A program made the translations under genes and the position numbers. A stretch of 64,000 bases of DNA, taken from positions 1,240,001 through 1,304,000 of the forward strand of contig JAGGNK010013003.1 of NCBI GenBank assembly GCA_017590115.1. The letters are read 5' to 3'. The notes below the pieces were generated by a model. The model saw only the letters and a program-made list of their open reading frames with translations, was not told the origin of the DNA and did not search any database. This document shows, piece by piece, positions 25,567 to 38,200 of the stretch (positions within the stretch are counted from its first letter, which is position 1; the number at the start of each line of letters is the position of its first letter). Source of the DNA: Montifringilla adamsi (Eukaryota > Chordata > Aves > Passeriformes > Passeridae).

Positions 25567-28500
25567 GCAGAGTTAAGTAATAACCAAAACAGTGACACAA
25601 AGAATATGGCTGTAAAACACAGAGATAAATCTGCCATGTTTTACTTGGATATCACAAGGGCTTAGAAACATTTAGGACGTTTTATATACCACATGTGCTT
25701 TATTGCTTAAACTGCAGAGAATTTGTACGTCCCTGCGAGACTATTGCACTCTGTGGCAAAATGCTTGAAGAATTGTCTGGGTGTTTGTAGAAAGAACAGC
25801 AACAACTCATGGTGTGGCTGTGGGACAGCTTCACCACAGCATGCACAGGATGCAGAGCTTTGCATTAAATTTCTATATGGCCTGTATGCAACAGACAACC
25901 TTGCTCCTGGAAATAGAATTGGCTTGTAGTAGTATATGGGGTCCAGAGTTTTTCTGGAAGGGTAGAAATAAAAACGGCCAGGCGCTGTCTGCAAACAGAG
26001 CAGCTCATGTGAAGAGCCCAGCTTATTTAGAAGGGATTATTTAACTCTTTTGTCACACTGTATGTAGATGAATCTGGGGGTTTTTTTGAGCTTGGAGCAA
26101 GTAACGAGGCTGGTGTTTACCCAGCTGAACAAGTGGCACACATAAGGTACATGCTTGGGTGTTACAAAGGGAATTTGTTTGCAGGATGTGTAGCTTAACA
26201 GCTCTGGAGCTGCAATGGCCTCTGGAGCTAGAGAGGCAATAAGGAATGTATTTATAAAATTATGCTTTTCTGTGTGTTGGGTGTGTGAGTGCTGTCTGTT
26301 AAACACTGCCTTTACTTGCTTTATGCTTTGCAGAAGGGAGGTGTTTCCTTGACCTTCCTCTTTAGCTGACCCCATGCTCCTCCAATATTTTAAAAGAGGA
26401 CCTTTATGTTTGAACATAAGGGGACGTGCTTGAGGGTTTTAATTGGTGCCAAATTTTATGGAAGACCCCTGAGAGGGAGATGGGCAGGGGGTACAGTCGT
26501 GCCCTGTGCAGGTTCAGTGCTGCTGCTGTGAAGGGGTGACAGAAGGCCGTGCTGTCACAGCGTGGTGGGGACATTGCTGGTGGCACGTCAGCAGCCTCAG
26601 CTCGCTGAGGACCCAGGTGCCTCTGGATTAAAAGTGCCAAAGCCTTGGGATGCACCTTAGAGTGAGTAGGGAGTTATTATCAGTGCTCAGTGTAGGAAGA
26701 GGTAACAATATCCCCCAGCAAGGCATGGAAGTTGAGCCGTGTTTTTGCTGCAGATTTGATCTGGGATTTCTGAAGCAACAAAGGACCCAGTGATTGCTAC
26801 AGCCTATGAAATCTCTCAATAATAGGATAGGATTTCTCTTCTTTCCATCCTCAAGGTATTAAAATGAAGAAATTAAGCTGCAATGACTGCTCATTAAATG
26901 CTGAGGGAGTGTGTTAATCTGATAAATGGGAAGATTGTTTTCAGGCAGAAGAGGACGAATTGAAATGAATTGCAAATTTTCGGTTCACTGCAATTAATGC
27001 ACCTAGGATCAACTGTTACTTCAGCCAGCTTTTTTTTACTGGCAGTTTCAATATTCTAAAAATGGTATTTCCTGCCTCCTATCTGAAAAAGATACCACAT
27101 GTGCTTGTAATTTAGATGTCACAGGCCACATAACATGTGTGATCAATGGTATCTTGTATCATTTTCCTTTAACCCAAAGCATTTGGGTTACATTTATGTG
27201 GGCCCCATGGGGGACCTTTGCTTTTTGGAGGCAAAATACATCTATCCTGAAGCCTGAATTTTATTTTGATTTCAAGGAAAAATGTCCCAGTTCATAGGAA
27301 GGAATTTGGAGCTTGGTTTAGGACAAAATAGAAATTGAAAGCATTACTTTATTGCTTTGTGCAGATGTAAAAGTATCAGAGAACAAGTGATATAAAGCAG
27401 CATAAGACTGATTTTATTTTTTTTTTTAATACTAAATGAGTGGTGCTATCCTTAACACACAAGAGTTGCATTCCCTTTTATTAGCATGACATTATCGAAT
27501 CAGCTTGTAAAAAACCATTTGGGCTTTTTTCCTCCCTTCCTAGTAGTCATTTTTGGGGATCAGTGAGCAACAGTAGGGGAACCACTATCTATTTCAACAC
27601 TTGTTGCATTTGTGTTTTTTATTATCATCAGCATCTTTTTTTCTTTTAAAAAACTCCCACATAACTGCAACAGCAACAAGATCTGAAAGCTGCAGCCTCT
27701 GACAGGTACACTGAGGGCATTGTGACTGCAGAGGAAAGTGGTTTTTTTCCACTTTTTTCCATCTGGAAAAGTGGTTTTCTTCATTGACACTTACTGACTG
27801 AAGTTAAATGTTTGGCAGGTGGAGTTCAAACATCTTTTTGTTTTGTAATGGGAAAAAAAAAAACCCTGCCAAATAATCTGAAACGTCACATTTTAAAATG
27901 GGAGTAGTAACAGACCCTGGAGGAAACCCCCCCGAACATCTGGGAATAATAAAGGACACTGAAAAATTCCATTTCTAACAAGAAAGGGAAATACTCTGCA
28001 AATGTGTTCTTTATTGTGAACACCTGATTTTATGATTTCTTTTCCATTGGTGCATCTCAGTGTTGTGTGATTTGCCCCTTGAGCGTGGCTGTGGTCACGC
28101 TGGAGGGTTGTGGCAGCATCCCCAGAGCCCCTCTGCACAGAAAGGCTTCTCTCCCATCCACATTGTGTTTTTTTTCCTCTCTCTGGCCATCCCTTATCTC
28201 TTGTAAATGCCAGAGGAGTTTTTAATGGCAGCCTTTGAGGCTGTTTCCTTATGTTCTCTTGTCCGCCAGGCTGCCCAGTGTCCCAGCTGTTCCAGGAAAA
28301 AGCCACATCCCGAGTCAGCATCACGTTAGCTGCTCTTAACAAATGAGGCTTTGAGAAAAGGGCTGAAAACTTTGAAACTTCAGCTCTAGAAATAATTAAT
28401 GCTGAAAGAGCCATGGTGGCAACCAGAGGGAGAGGAGGAGAAGGGTGTGATATGGGAGGAAAAAATGATGACCAAGTCAGAGACCAAATAGCTGTGATTT

Positions 28501-30240
28501 TTCTTTCCATTGCTGTGCTTTATGATGAAGTGATTGTGTGGGCGAAGGATACACTGGTAGTTGTGTGTGTCTGAGCTATGATAGTAATTTGTACTTGTTT
28601 GGTCCTTTTCTCTCTCTCTTTCTCTAAGTGGTGATTAGAGTGCTTATAAAATAACTAGCATAGTGCAAATATTTTTCTGAACAAAAAGGTCGAGAGTTCA
28701 AAAACTAATGAAGGAGCAGAGTTCCCCTCTGTTGAGAGCTCCCTGGTGGTCAGCCTCAGAGTAAGCAGATTTATGGCACTTTCTTACTGGCTACAAACTG
28801 CCCCAGAAATAATGGAGTAATGATAAAAATAAAGACTTGTAGCACAAGTTTCACTTGGCTGAACTGTAGCATGTCTAGAAGTGAACCGTTCTCTATGTGT
28901 TACAGATAAAGAATGGCTTTTATGGTTATGTGATTCTGTAGTGCCGTGCAATTAAACAGCCCGACTGTGGCTCTCTGTGCATGAAGGGCAATAGCCCTAA
29001 GTGATCATTAGCTGACCTTAATTAACAGAGTAATGCACATGCAGGTGGTTTTTGTCTGTGCGAGCTCCGCCTTCCTTGTGCTTTCAGGCAAACGCGGATG
29101 TGTTCTGACAGAACAAGAGTAACTTTCTATCAAATGAGCGATGTTTATATGTGCCCCCCTGGTGTTTCATTGTACTCCATTCCTCCTCAGGCATTGGCAA
29201 TTTTTTGCTTGCTCCCTCATGAGGCAGGAGCAGTGGGGAGGAAAAACTTTGGGGACAACATGCCCTGCATGAGGATGCAACGAGCATTTAAATTTCAGCG
29301 CACAATTTAGAACCGCGAAGGCAAGATTAATGATTTACTGGTTGCAGTCCTGCTCAGAGAACACCCAGCTGAGCCCTTTACCAAAGACACTTTGTTTGAT
29401 GAAGTGTAGTTTATTAATTGGTTTAAAGACCTGTCCTTTTTCCAGGCCACCAGCCAATTCAGTGCTTGGCAGATGTGAGTGTTGTTACTTGGCCTTGACT
29501 TGTGTTTCATCAGCGTTTTGTCTGCGGTGGAGGCTTGCAGTCTGCTCCTCAGCAGGAATGTACTGCTCATCCTTAGGGCTAATTTCTTGTTTAAAAGTTT
29601 AATGCCTTTCCAATGCTTCCTTATAACATGTCCAGTTTCCAAGAGTGTAAGCCTGGGTTGAAGGAGCTGATGTAAAGGGATTCCTGCCCAGGTCTGGCAG
29701 GCATCCAGGTTTTTTCCCTGATGACAGCAGCATGTGTACCTTTGCCATCAGCACTGAGTTGCTACAGCTTTTCATCAAAAAAATAATCCCTTCTCTCCCT
29801 CCTGACTCTATTTTTGGAAACAGCTACACCATTCTTAGTAAAATGCTGGGAAGGAGGGGAAACCTTACCCGGAGCAGATGCCCAGCATGGAAAAATCTCT
29901 GTCCATATTTGAAATGGTGCATAAGCTGCATAGTATTATGTTGTATATAATGAAGCTGAAAGTATTATTCAAGCAGTCCTGTACTGCTGTGGGGCATTCT
30001 GCTCTCTCTGATTGAGAGGCTCTGTACATCAGATGCTCTGAACAGCTCGTAGAGCTTAGAACTCCCTTCAATTCCCAGCCTGGGAGAGCAGTGGGGATTC
30101 ATGAGCAGTTTATCAGTTTCTACACAGCTTTCTCAGATTATACATGTAAAACAAAATAGACTGGATTTGTAAACTGCTTGCAAATTTGAGCTTTGTGTGA
30201 TTTGAGTTTGATTTGAATCAAGTTTGTTGTTTCTTCACAG

Positions 30241-30289
30241 ATGGCTTGCGGGTGATGCATTGTGCAAGTGCCTCAAGTTTTCCTACAAG
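30241..30289 (+). promoter_or_regulatory. STON1: STON1 5' UTR segment with upstream ATGs
   Basis: The 49 bases between the acceptor (TTCTTCACAG) and the STON1 ATG contain two upstream ATGs. One at 30241 opens a four-codon frame (MACG, stop). One at 30255, with G at -3, opens a frame that overlaps the STON1 start out of frame and stops at 30476. Both could lower initiation at the main ATG. Whether the first ATG has useful context depends on the preceding exon. Confidence 0.65.
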
Positions 30290-32219
30290 ATGTGTTCCCC
30301 AAATCCAGCAAATTGGGTCACCTTTGATGATGAGCCTCTCTTCCAGTCACCTCAGAAACTGGTTGACAATCAGAGTAGCACCAAACCGAATGGCCTTAAG
30401 CTCAACCTGTGCAGTGTTCATGAGTCTTCAAGTAGGTCGTCCTCTACAGGCAGCACTCCGCTCTCATCTCCTGTAGTTGATTTCTACCTAAGTCCTGGAC
30501 CCCCCAGCAACTCTCCACTTACTACACCTACCAGAGACTACCCGGGAAACCCCTGCATTCCAAAGTCTGGGATTCACATGCTTTACCCCATCCCTGAATG
30601 GCCATCAAATGTTAACCCTTGTCCATCCCCCGGGATTTGCTCATCCCTAGCCTCGCAGAAACCAAGCAGCCTTCCTTTGAGCCCCTCACCTAATGACCAT
30701 CCAGGTAATACTTTGGTCTCCAAATCAGCAGATGAAGGAAGTCCTAACCCACCAGAAAGCTGCAAGGAGCTGGCTCCAGGACAATTCCCATACTTCCAGA
30801 GTGACTGTGCATTTTCCAGTCCTTTTTGGAAGGAAGGGTGCTCCCTCAGCATGTCACCAGCTAATGCTAGCATGCACAGGAAGGACAAAGTGCTTGACAG
30901 GAGTGGGTGTCATCCTAGAGACAAAGAAACATGTCATGATCAGAAAAGCCTTAACCAGGGCTCCTTCAGTTACATCTGTGAGAGGCTTGAACACCTACAA
31001 GCTGACAGCTGTGAGGCTGTGGAAAACCCACCCATCTCCAGCACCCACGCGTGGCACAAGCTCTCCCCCACCATCCCACGCAGCCTTTTCAGGAGCCAGA
31101 AATCAGATGGGTGGCCATTCATGCTGAGGATTCCTGAGAAGAAGAACATGATGTCATCTCGGCAGTGGGGCCCCATTTACCTGAGTGTCCTGGCTGGAGG
31201 GGTGTTGCAGATGTATTACGAAAAGGGCCTGGAGAAACCTTTCAAGGAATTCCAGCTGCAGCCGCAGTGCAAGCTGTCCGAACCCAAACTGGAGAGCTAC
31301 AATGTCTCAGGAAAAATCCACACTGTGAAGATCGAGTGCGTGTCTTACACGGAGAAGAGGAGGTACCACCCCAAAGTAGAGGTGATCCATGAGCCAGAGG
31401 TGGAGCAGATGTTGAAGCTGGGCACCACCGATTATAATGACTTCACCGATTTCCTCGTGACGGTTGAGGAGGAGCTCATGAAACTTCCTACTGTTTCCAG
31501 ACAAAAGAGGAATTATGAAGAGCAAGAAATGACTCTGGAAATAGTGGATAACTTTTGGGGGAAAGTCACTAAGGCAGAAGGAAAACTCGTAGAAAGTGCG
31601 GTCATCACACACATTTACTGCCTGTGTTTTGTGAATGGCGGTGCTGAGTGTTTTCTAACCCTGAACGACCTGGAACTCCAGAAGAGGGACGAGCGTTACT
31701 TTGAGAAGGAGCAGGAGAAGAAGTGGATCGATATTCTCGACTGCCATTTCCATAACTGTGTCAAAGCACAGGAATTTGAGCAGTCACGGATTATTAAGTT
31801 TACACCCCCGGACGCCTGCAGGCTGGAACTGATGCGTTTCAGGACACGCTACAATGGGCAAGACCTTCCCTTTTCTGTGAAGGCTGCAGTGGTGGTTCAG
31901 GGGGCATACATTGAACTTCAGGCTTTCATAAACATGTCCTCAACTGCTCAGATCCCGACACGTTTACCCTCTGTGAAATACTGTGAAAATGTTATGATAC
32001 GCTTTCCTGTTCCCACACAGTGGATCAAAGCACTTTGGACTATGAACCTCCAAAGGCAGAAGTCCCTAAAAGCGAAAATGAATAGGAGAGCATGCCTTGG
32101 GGCTCTGCACGAGGTTGAATCTGATCCCGTAATCCAAGTCTCGGTTGGAACAGCAAAATACGAGAGTGCCTACAGGGCCGTGGTGTGGAAGATTGACAGG
32201 CTTCCAGATAAAAATTCAA
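30290..32219 (+). CDS. STON1: STON1 coding exon 1 (large exon)
   Basis: 1930 nt coding for residues 1-643 plus the first base of a split Ser codon. It carries the Ser/Pro-rich N-terminus, the stonin-homology domain and most of the mu-homology domain in one exon, the usual arrangement in stonin genes. The donor is TCAA|GTAAAT, which leaves phase 1. Confidence 0.96.
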
Positions 32220-35200
32220 GTAAATAATTTGTGCTGTGGGCTTGGGTGTGTGTCTTCACTGGGTTTGTGCTTGCGTACCTCCATCAGCTGTTGTGGTTTG
32301 GGTTTTAATCTGTGGGATGCTGTTGGTAGAAGCCAGAATAATCTTTCAGGAAAAAGCGAATACAGACTTACAAATTTCTTTAAACATGTTTTCATAATTA
32401 ATTTGATGGAGGCAGGTGTACTGTCAGTCACTTCAAGTGTGTGGTATTGTGGAAGCAGAGCTGATCATTCTGAGTAATCCTCAAGTCCGTAGTAGTAAGG
32501 CTGAGGGAAGGGTTTATGCTTCCTGTGTACCAGCTGGGCAATGGGTGGGATGGGAAGCAGAAGTTGGTAAAATGATTTATTAACCAAATATCACACAGCT
32601 AATCGAAAATGTGGTATTGTCACTGCTGGGTCTTGGCTTTCTAGCATCATTTAGGAAATGGTAGGTATGATACAGAACTAGAAGGTGCTGTGGTTGAATT
32701 TGCTGTAGGAAGTGCTGTGCTTTTGCAAAGGCTGGTTTCTATTACCTCTTTCATGGGTTTGTGCATTGAGATTGTACATTCATGGCAATAACTGCACTGA
32801 CAAAAAATGCCTCCCACTTTATTCCCATTTCTTTCTGGTGGTGGTACCTCACTGAAAACTTGTAGCAGTACAAACAGCTGCGTTTTTAATTGCACACGTG
32901 GAAGTAGTTAATTTACCTTACTTTAAAGGTGAAAATATGACTTTTTGAAGAAGAAAAATATAAATATTTGGGTTTAAAATTCCAATTTTTAGTCACATTA
33001 CCAGTATCTTTCTAAAGACATATAGTACTTTTCTAAAGGCATAAAAATTCTTGAGGAATACAGTATCTGGCTTCAAGGTCTGTAGAGTGAAGGCATTTGA
33101 TCCTTTGCTTGATCCTTTGCATTATGTGTACCTGAGGCTTTGGGGATCTGTGTAAGACAAGGGCACCTGTTAAAGCATTTAATGTAAAATATCTGTAAAA
33201 TCTGTACTTTTGAAAAAGGGGGTAAGTGTATGTTACTAACATATGGATTGTCCTAGTCTTGTATTATCCTGTCTGGGCTAACTGCCTCTTTAAAATGTCC
33301 AGAAAAGATTTTACCTTCTTAAGTCCCGGGTTCAGGCATTCTACTACTAAGCCAGGACTAATGGTGGGGGAAGAGCAATGGCAGAGAGAGGGAAGTGAAG
33401 GGCATGGGCTGGGGAGACTGAAAAGTGGACATGGAGGGCAGAGGAGTGGTGGAGAGATGTAGGAGAATGAGAAGGCAGAAGAAGATTCTTCAGGTCTTTA
33501 AAACCCCTGTCCCGTGCTCCAGGTTTCAGAGATTTGCACCATGTTGCTATGACCCCTGGTTTCTCCCAAGGCTTGCAGGACTGTTTGGGTAGCTTTTAGT
33601 ATTCTTTGCTATTTAATGTAGGTTTGCTTTTGCAAAATCAAGTCAGCAGTTTAGGCAGTTTTAAAGAAGATTCTAACTCTTATGAATTTCCTGCAGTTCT
33701 TTCACCTGAAGATTTGATGTGCACAATTAACTTCAGATTTAAGTTATTGGAAAGGAAGAACTGGGGGTTTTTTTGAGGCATTCTACAGCTCTGCATTATT
33801 TTCTGCCAGTAGCTTAAACTTCAGACATTTGAATAATTCCTCTAGCTGAGATCTGCAGAATCATTTGTCTCTGTTAAATGTTCGTGCGTTTGAAAAAAAC
33901 ATTTTGGTAGTAATACTGCCCAGTCAAATTTTAAACTTCTATATCAAGTGCTCTGTACACAGTTAAGAGTTTAAAAATAGAGTTGTCCCAAGGCGTGCCA
34001 AAAGTCTGGAGACAGTCAAACTAATAGAAATATGTAAACTTTCATAATGTGTTTACCGCAGGCAGAAAAATATGCTGAGGATTTTGCTTTCAAAAAGCCT
34101 TTGTCCAAGGCTTCTTAAAATTAAAAAAAAAGGAAGGGAAAATGAAAGGTTGCTTACAGTTATATTGTGGCTCCATTTATAGACATTGAAATATGTTAAT
34201 ATCCACTGGATTTTGCTGAAGTGTTTTCTTGGAAAAGTGCTGGCCAAGTAAGTCAGTAGGAGCTGCAAGAAACACCAGACTTTTAAAAGCTGCCTGTGCC
34301 TATTCAGATATATAGATACTGTATTTGGAGTCAGAATTTTAGCATTATTTTTAAAAAAATAAAAGAAAGGCAAAAAGCTCTGCAGGGCTGATCCAGTGAA
34401 ATTTCTGCAAATTGAGTCTCTGTTTGTGAAACTGGGGATTAGTGTAAGGAACTGCGGAACATGTTATGATTTTAGCACAGTACTGGGGCCAGACTTTGCA
34501 GTGGAGAAGCTGTGTCAGCTGCTTCCCAGGGAGTTCCCAGGGAGCAAGGGAGAGACTAAACTGCAAAGCACTGTGCTTTAATCACTCGCTGTGTAAATTT
34601 GAGCCCTGTGATTTTTCCTGCTAGGACACCTCCATCCTTGAGCTGTTGTGTAAAGCAACAGTTCTTCAGCTGATTATTTTTTATTTCATTCTGCATCATG
34701 GAGCCACTGAGGAAGCAGTGACTAAACAAGACAGCAAACTGGAGCTTGAGGAGACTGTGGCTGCTGGCAGCCTTGTTACAGCATCTGTGCACGGACTCTG
34801 CTGTGGGAGGTGATGTGGTTCCCAGGAACCACCAGGTGCTGCTTTTCTTATTCTCTAAACGGCCCAGGTGGAAACTCAAAGCCATGGCTTTGTCAGGTGG
34901 GCTCCATCCCTGCCCAGCCACCTCCTTCTGGCACTGGCACCACAGTGAGCTGGTGCTTGGTGGTGCTACTGTCCCACTCCTCTATTCCCTATGCACTTCT
35001 CCCAGCAGGCTGGAGAAATGTACCCATTTAGACATAGCTGCAGGAGTTACTAACTTCTAACAACCCTAATGTATGTAAATCTGTTCTTAGTAATTGTTTA
35101 TGTTTTCATGTTCAGAGTAAGAGAACTGGACCTATTTTGGCAAAACTAGAATTATTACATGACTAAGATAGCCAGTACATTATTTTGGCTTAAATTGCTT

Positions 35201-38200
35201 TGTTTCATGAGCCTTTCTCAGATCAAGCTTGCTGGAATGCTACTTATACAGGTAAAAAAAGGCCAAACTGTGTTAATAAATGCAAAGTTAGATTATTAAT
35301 TGCTTTTGAAATGCTTTTTGGATTCTAAATTATATTTGGAATTTGGTTTCATAGTTTTACTGATGTTTTGTTTGTTTGTTTTGGCTTTTTCATTGGTATT
35401 CCTTGGAGACAGAGCAAGAGTTTGGAATACTTTTAGGAAACAAGAGCCAGATTTTCAGATTAGGGCAGACTAAAATTTCTCAATTCACAGAAGTCTTAAC
35501 AAGTTGCATAGACATCTAAATTGCAGGGTTTCTGTCTCATAAGTTAGATAGTAAAAGCTCAGTAATCTCCCCAGATTTTTCTGGTTGCCTCTCAGGAGTG
35601 GTTTGATTTCATCAGTCCAGGTGGTCATGTGTTGACAGTGCCGGATGGGCCACATTTTGGATAGCTGGGCTTGAATATGTCATCTTGAATATGTCAGGGC
35701 TCTGAATATGTCACCTTAGCACACTGTGCCTGCTCCAACCTACCTGTCTTTCTACAGCACCATGTGTTCTCTCCTTCTGGCCAACACCTGGCTTTTTCAG
35801 CATTACAGCTTCTTTTGCAAAAGGATTTTCAACACACAGCCTCTCTTTCTTCTTCTAACTCCAGTGTAACACAAGGCCTGGGAAGCAGTGGTTTCATGGA
35901 GCAGAGATGAAAAGAACTTCTCAGTTTTAGGTGAAAATTGGGGGGATGTTCAGAGTCTTCCAAAATGCTTTGTCAGTCACTTTGTTGTCTGACAGCCGAT
36001 GGGGACAAGTTGCTCTACGCTCCTAGCACAGCCCAGCAGTGGCAGAACTTCTCCACAAGTGAAGAGGTGAGTACTTCCCTTTGACATTGGTGTTGGTACA
36101 AGAGACAGATGGGCTGGGGGAACCCTGTGTTTTAGGAATAGGCAAAAAGGTCCAATGGAATCTGCTCCAGAGGACCCAAGGCATTATCCTTTTTCAAATC
36201 CCAAACCTGTCGTCTCTGGCTTTTCAGGTTACCATCTAAGGAAAAGGAAGCACCCCAGAATTCACTGCATCCCAACACCAAGACCACCTCATGGCTGTCA
36301 GTCAGCTGGAATATAAACCCAGATGTTTCTTTGGATGGCCCTGAATCACAACTATGCCATGTCTAACAGGAAAACCTGCAGCAACAGCCCAAGAGGTATG
36401 GCTCATCTGTGCCTGGACTCAAGTGGACATCTGATATCCAACATTTACCATCCGATATCTGCCCAGGAAAATTCCAAGCAGTGATTTTTATCTGGATTAA
36501 ATTTTTCAGAAGACAGAATAATTTGTTAGACAATTCCTATTGCTATTTGTTCCTTCATAGGAACAAAAAACTCAAGAAGATTCTGAATTTGATCTCCAAA
36601 AGCCCTTGGACGTATGCTGGTTACCTTCTACCACAAATTAACTACAAGCAGCAAACCCTTTTTCCTCAGATCCTTGATTAACCACAGCCCCAGAGGGATT
36701 GGCCTTTTCCCTGGCCAAGACATGCCATGCCATCTTGGTGCTGCAATTCCTGCTGTCCTCCCCAGGATGCTTCACTTGTGGCTGGCACTGTGGAGCCCAG
36801 CCAAGGAAACAGCACAAAGAGCAGGTCAAGTAAGTGTGTTGCCAAGCTGCATCCTGGCCCCACCATGGGAAAGGGGAGCAGGTCCTGGGAGCCAAAAGGA
36901 GCACAGTTCAGATGGGATGACATCTTGCAGTGTGGCTCTGGAACAGGATGTTCCTCGTGGTGTCCTGTTGCTGGAATGGTGGAGGACTCAAGGATGGAGA
37001 GGTCCATGTTAACAGAGGCTCATTCCACCATATCCAGACAGTCTGGAAGAGGGACTGAGGACCAAGAGAGTGTTAGTGCAGCAGAAATGACCTTGGACAC
37101 AGCAAGAGGTGACCAGCAGCAGCTCATGGACAAGGCTCACATCACAGAGGTGCAGAGATCTGCCTGTCCCTGGGTACATGAGTGATGAAACACCATCTCC
37201 TCCTCACACTTGTTCTGTGCTCCAGTTTCATTCTGAAGACAATGGCACGTGGCTGTAATCCTTATTTCTGACTTTGTTCCCTCCTCTATTTCCATAATAA
37301 AGTCCCTGATGTTACAGTTTTACTTGTCTCTGTGTTTTGTGTTATTGTCCTCAGACTTCAGCCATATGCTGCATGCCCCTGGCATGGCACTCCTTGCAAA
37401 CTGGGAATATTTGTGCTCCAGTGCCTTGCAGGACCCTGTCCTGAGGTGTGCCCAGAGGTCTGTGTAATGTTACAGGGCAAACCTGCAGCACAGACAGGCA
37501 CCCAGCCCAAGGCTCCTAGGAGCAATGGAGATGCAGCTTTTTTATTTATTTTTGCCTTACAAAATGCCTGTGGGCCTGTGGATGTGGAATATTAGCATGA
37601 TTTTCCCCAGGGGATGGATAAAGCTCAGTTAATGTTAACTCCATCTTCAGTGTTTCCTTCATTTTGATACGGAATTGATTCCTGTCACTGGAGGAAATCA
37701 GTGCATAAAGAATGGGACATTTTTTCCTGAACTTCGAGATTCCATTCAGTGTAATGGATGAAAACCAAATATACACTGCCAGGCTTGCCTTTGACAAAAT
37801 ACGGGCAATCCTTTCTCTTCTTCTTTTTATTTTTTTTTCCCTGCCTGCAGCCAAAGCACAGTTAGTTGTCTATGCTGATGATTAAAATCCTGGAGAGAAG
37901 GAGAAATGCAGAATTGCTACGTTTTGCCCTAAAGAATTTGGAGAGGATTCTTTTCATTGTATTAAATTGTATGATTCTGCTTTCACACACATAGTGAGTC
38001 TGCTGACTCCAGTTGCTTTGGGAAGCAAGCTTTCACCCTGTGTTCCTGTGTGCCAGGAGAAGGGCTTGCCCTTATCATTGCCACATGTAAGAAATGCTGA
38101 AACAAGTGATCCTTAGGATCATCCCTAGGATGATTAAAGTAATTCAGAATATGCTGCACAAATCCCTAATGACTCTGTTTTATAACATCACAGTTATTTT

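Larger units (their letters stand above)
19582..30240 (+). other. STON1: Presumed long first intron of STON1
   Basis: This spans the candidate first-exon donor to the acceptor at 30240. It carries T runs at 21953-21976 and 25525-25566 (the latter with one G) and a CT-rich stretch near 28610. The open frames in it, including a 205-codon one on the minus strand at 27893-28510, show no recognisable domain. No RNA gene or intact transposon was recognised. Enhancers cannot be excluded. Confidence 0.5.

Noticed and set aside
27893..28510. 205-codon open frame on the minus strand
   Set aside because: Starts with ATG and is long for the region, but has no recognisable domain, lies in an intron and has no splice context or conservation I can see. 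Likely chance.
30583..31612. Several antisense and alternate-frame open frames over the large STON1 exon
   Set aside because: Shadows of a 1.9 kb coding exon. The + strand STON1 frame has domain-level similarity and the others have none.
36727..37185. 152-codon open frame in STON1 intron 2
   Set aside because: No recognisable similarity and composition like the other frames around it. Kept only as part of the possible alternative 3' region.
38110..38140. Small hairpin ATCATCC..GGATGAT
   Set aside because: Seven base pairs only, expected by chance.
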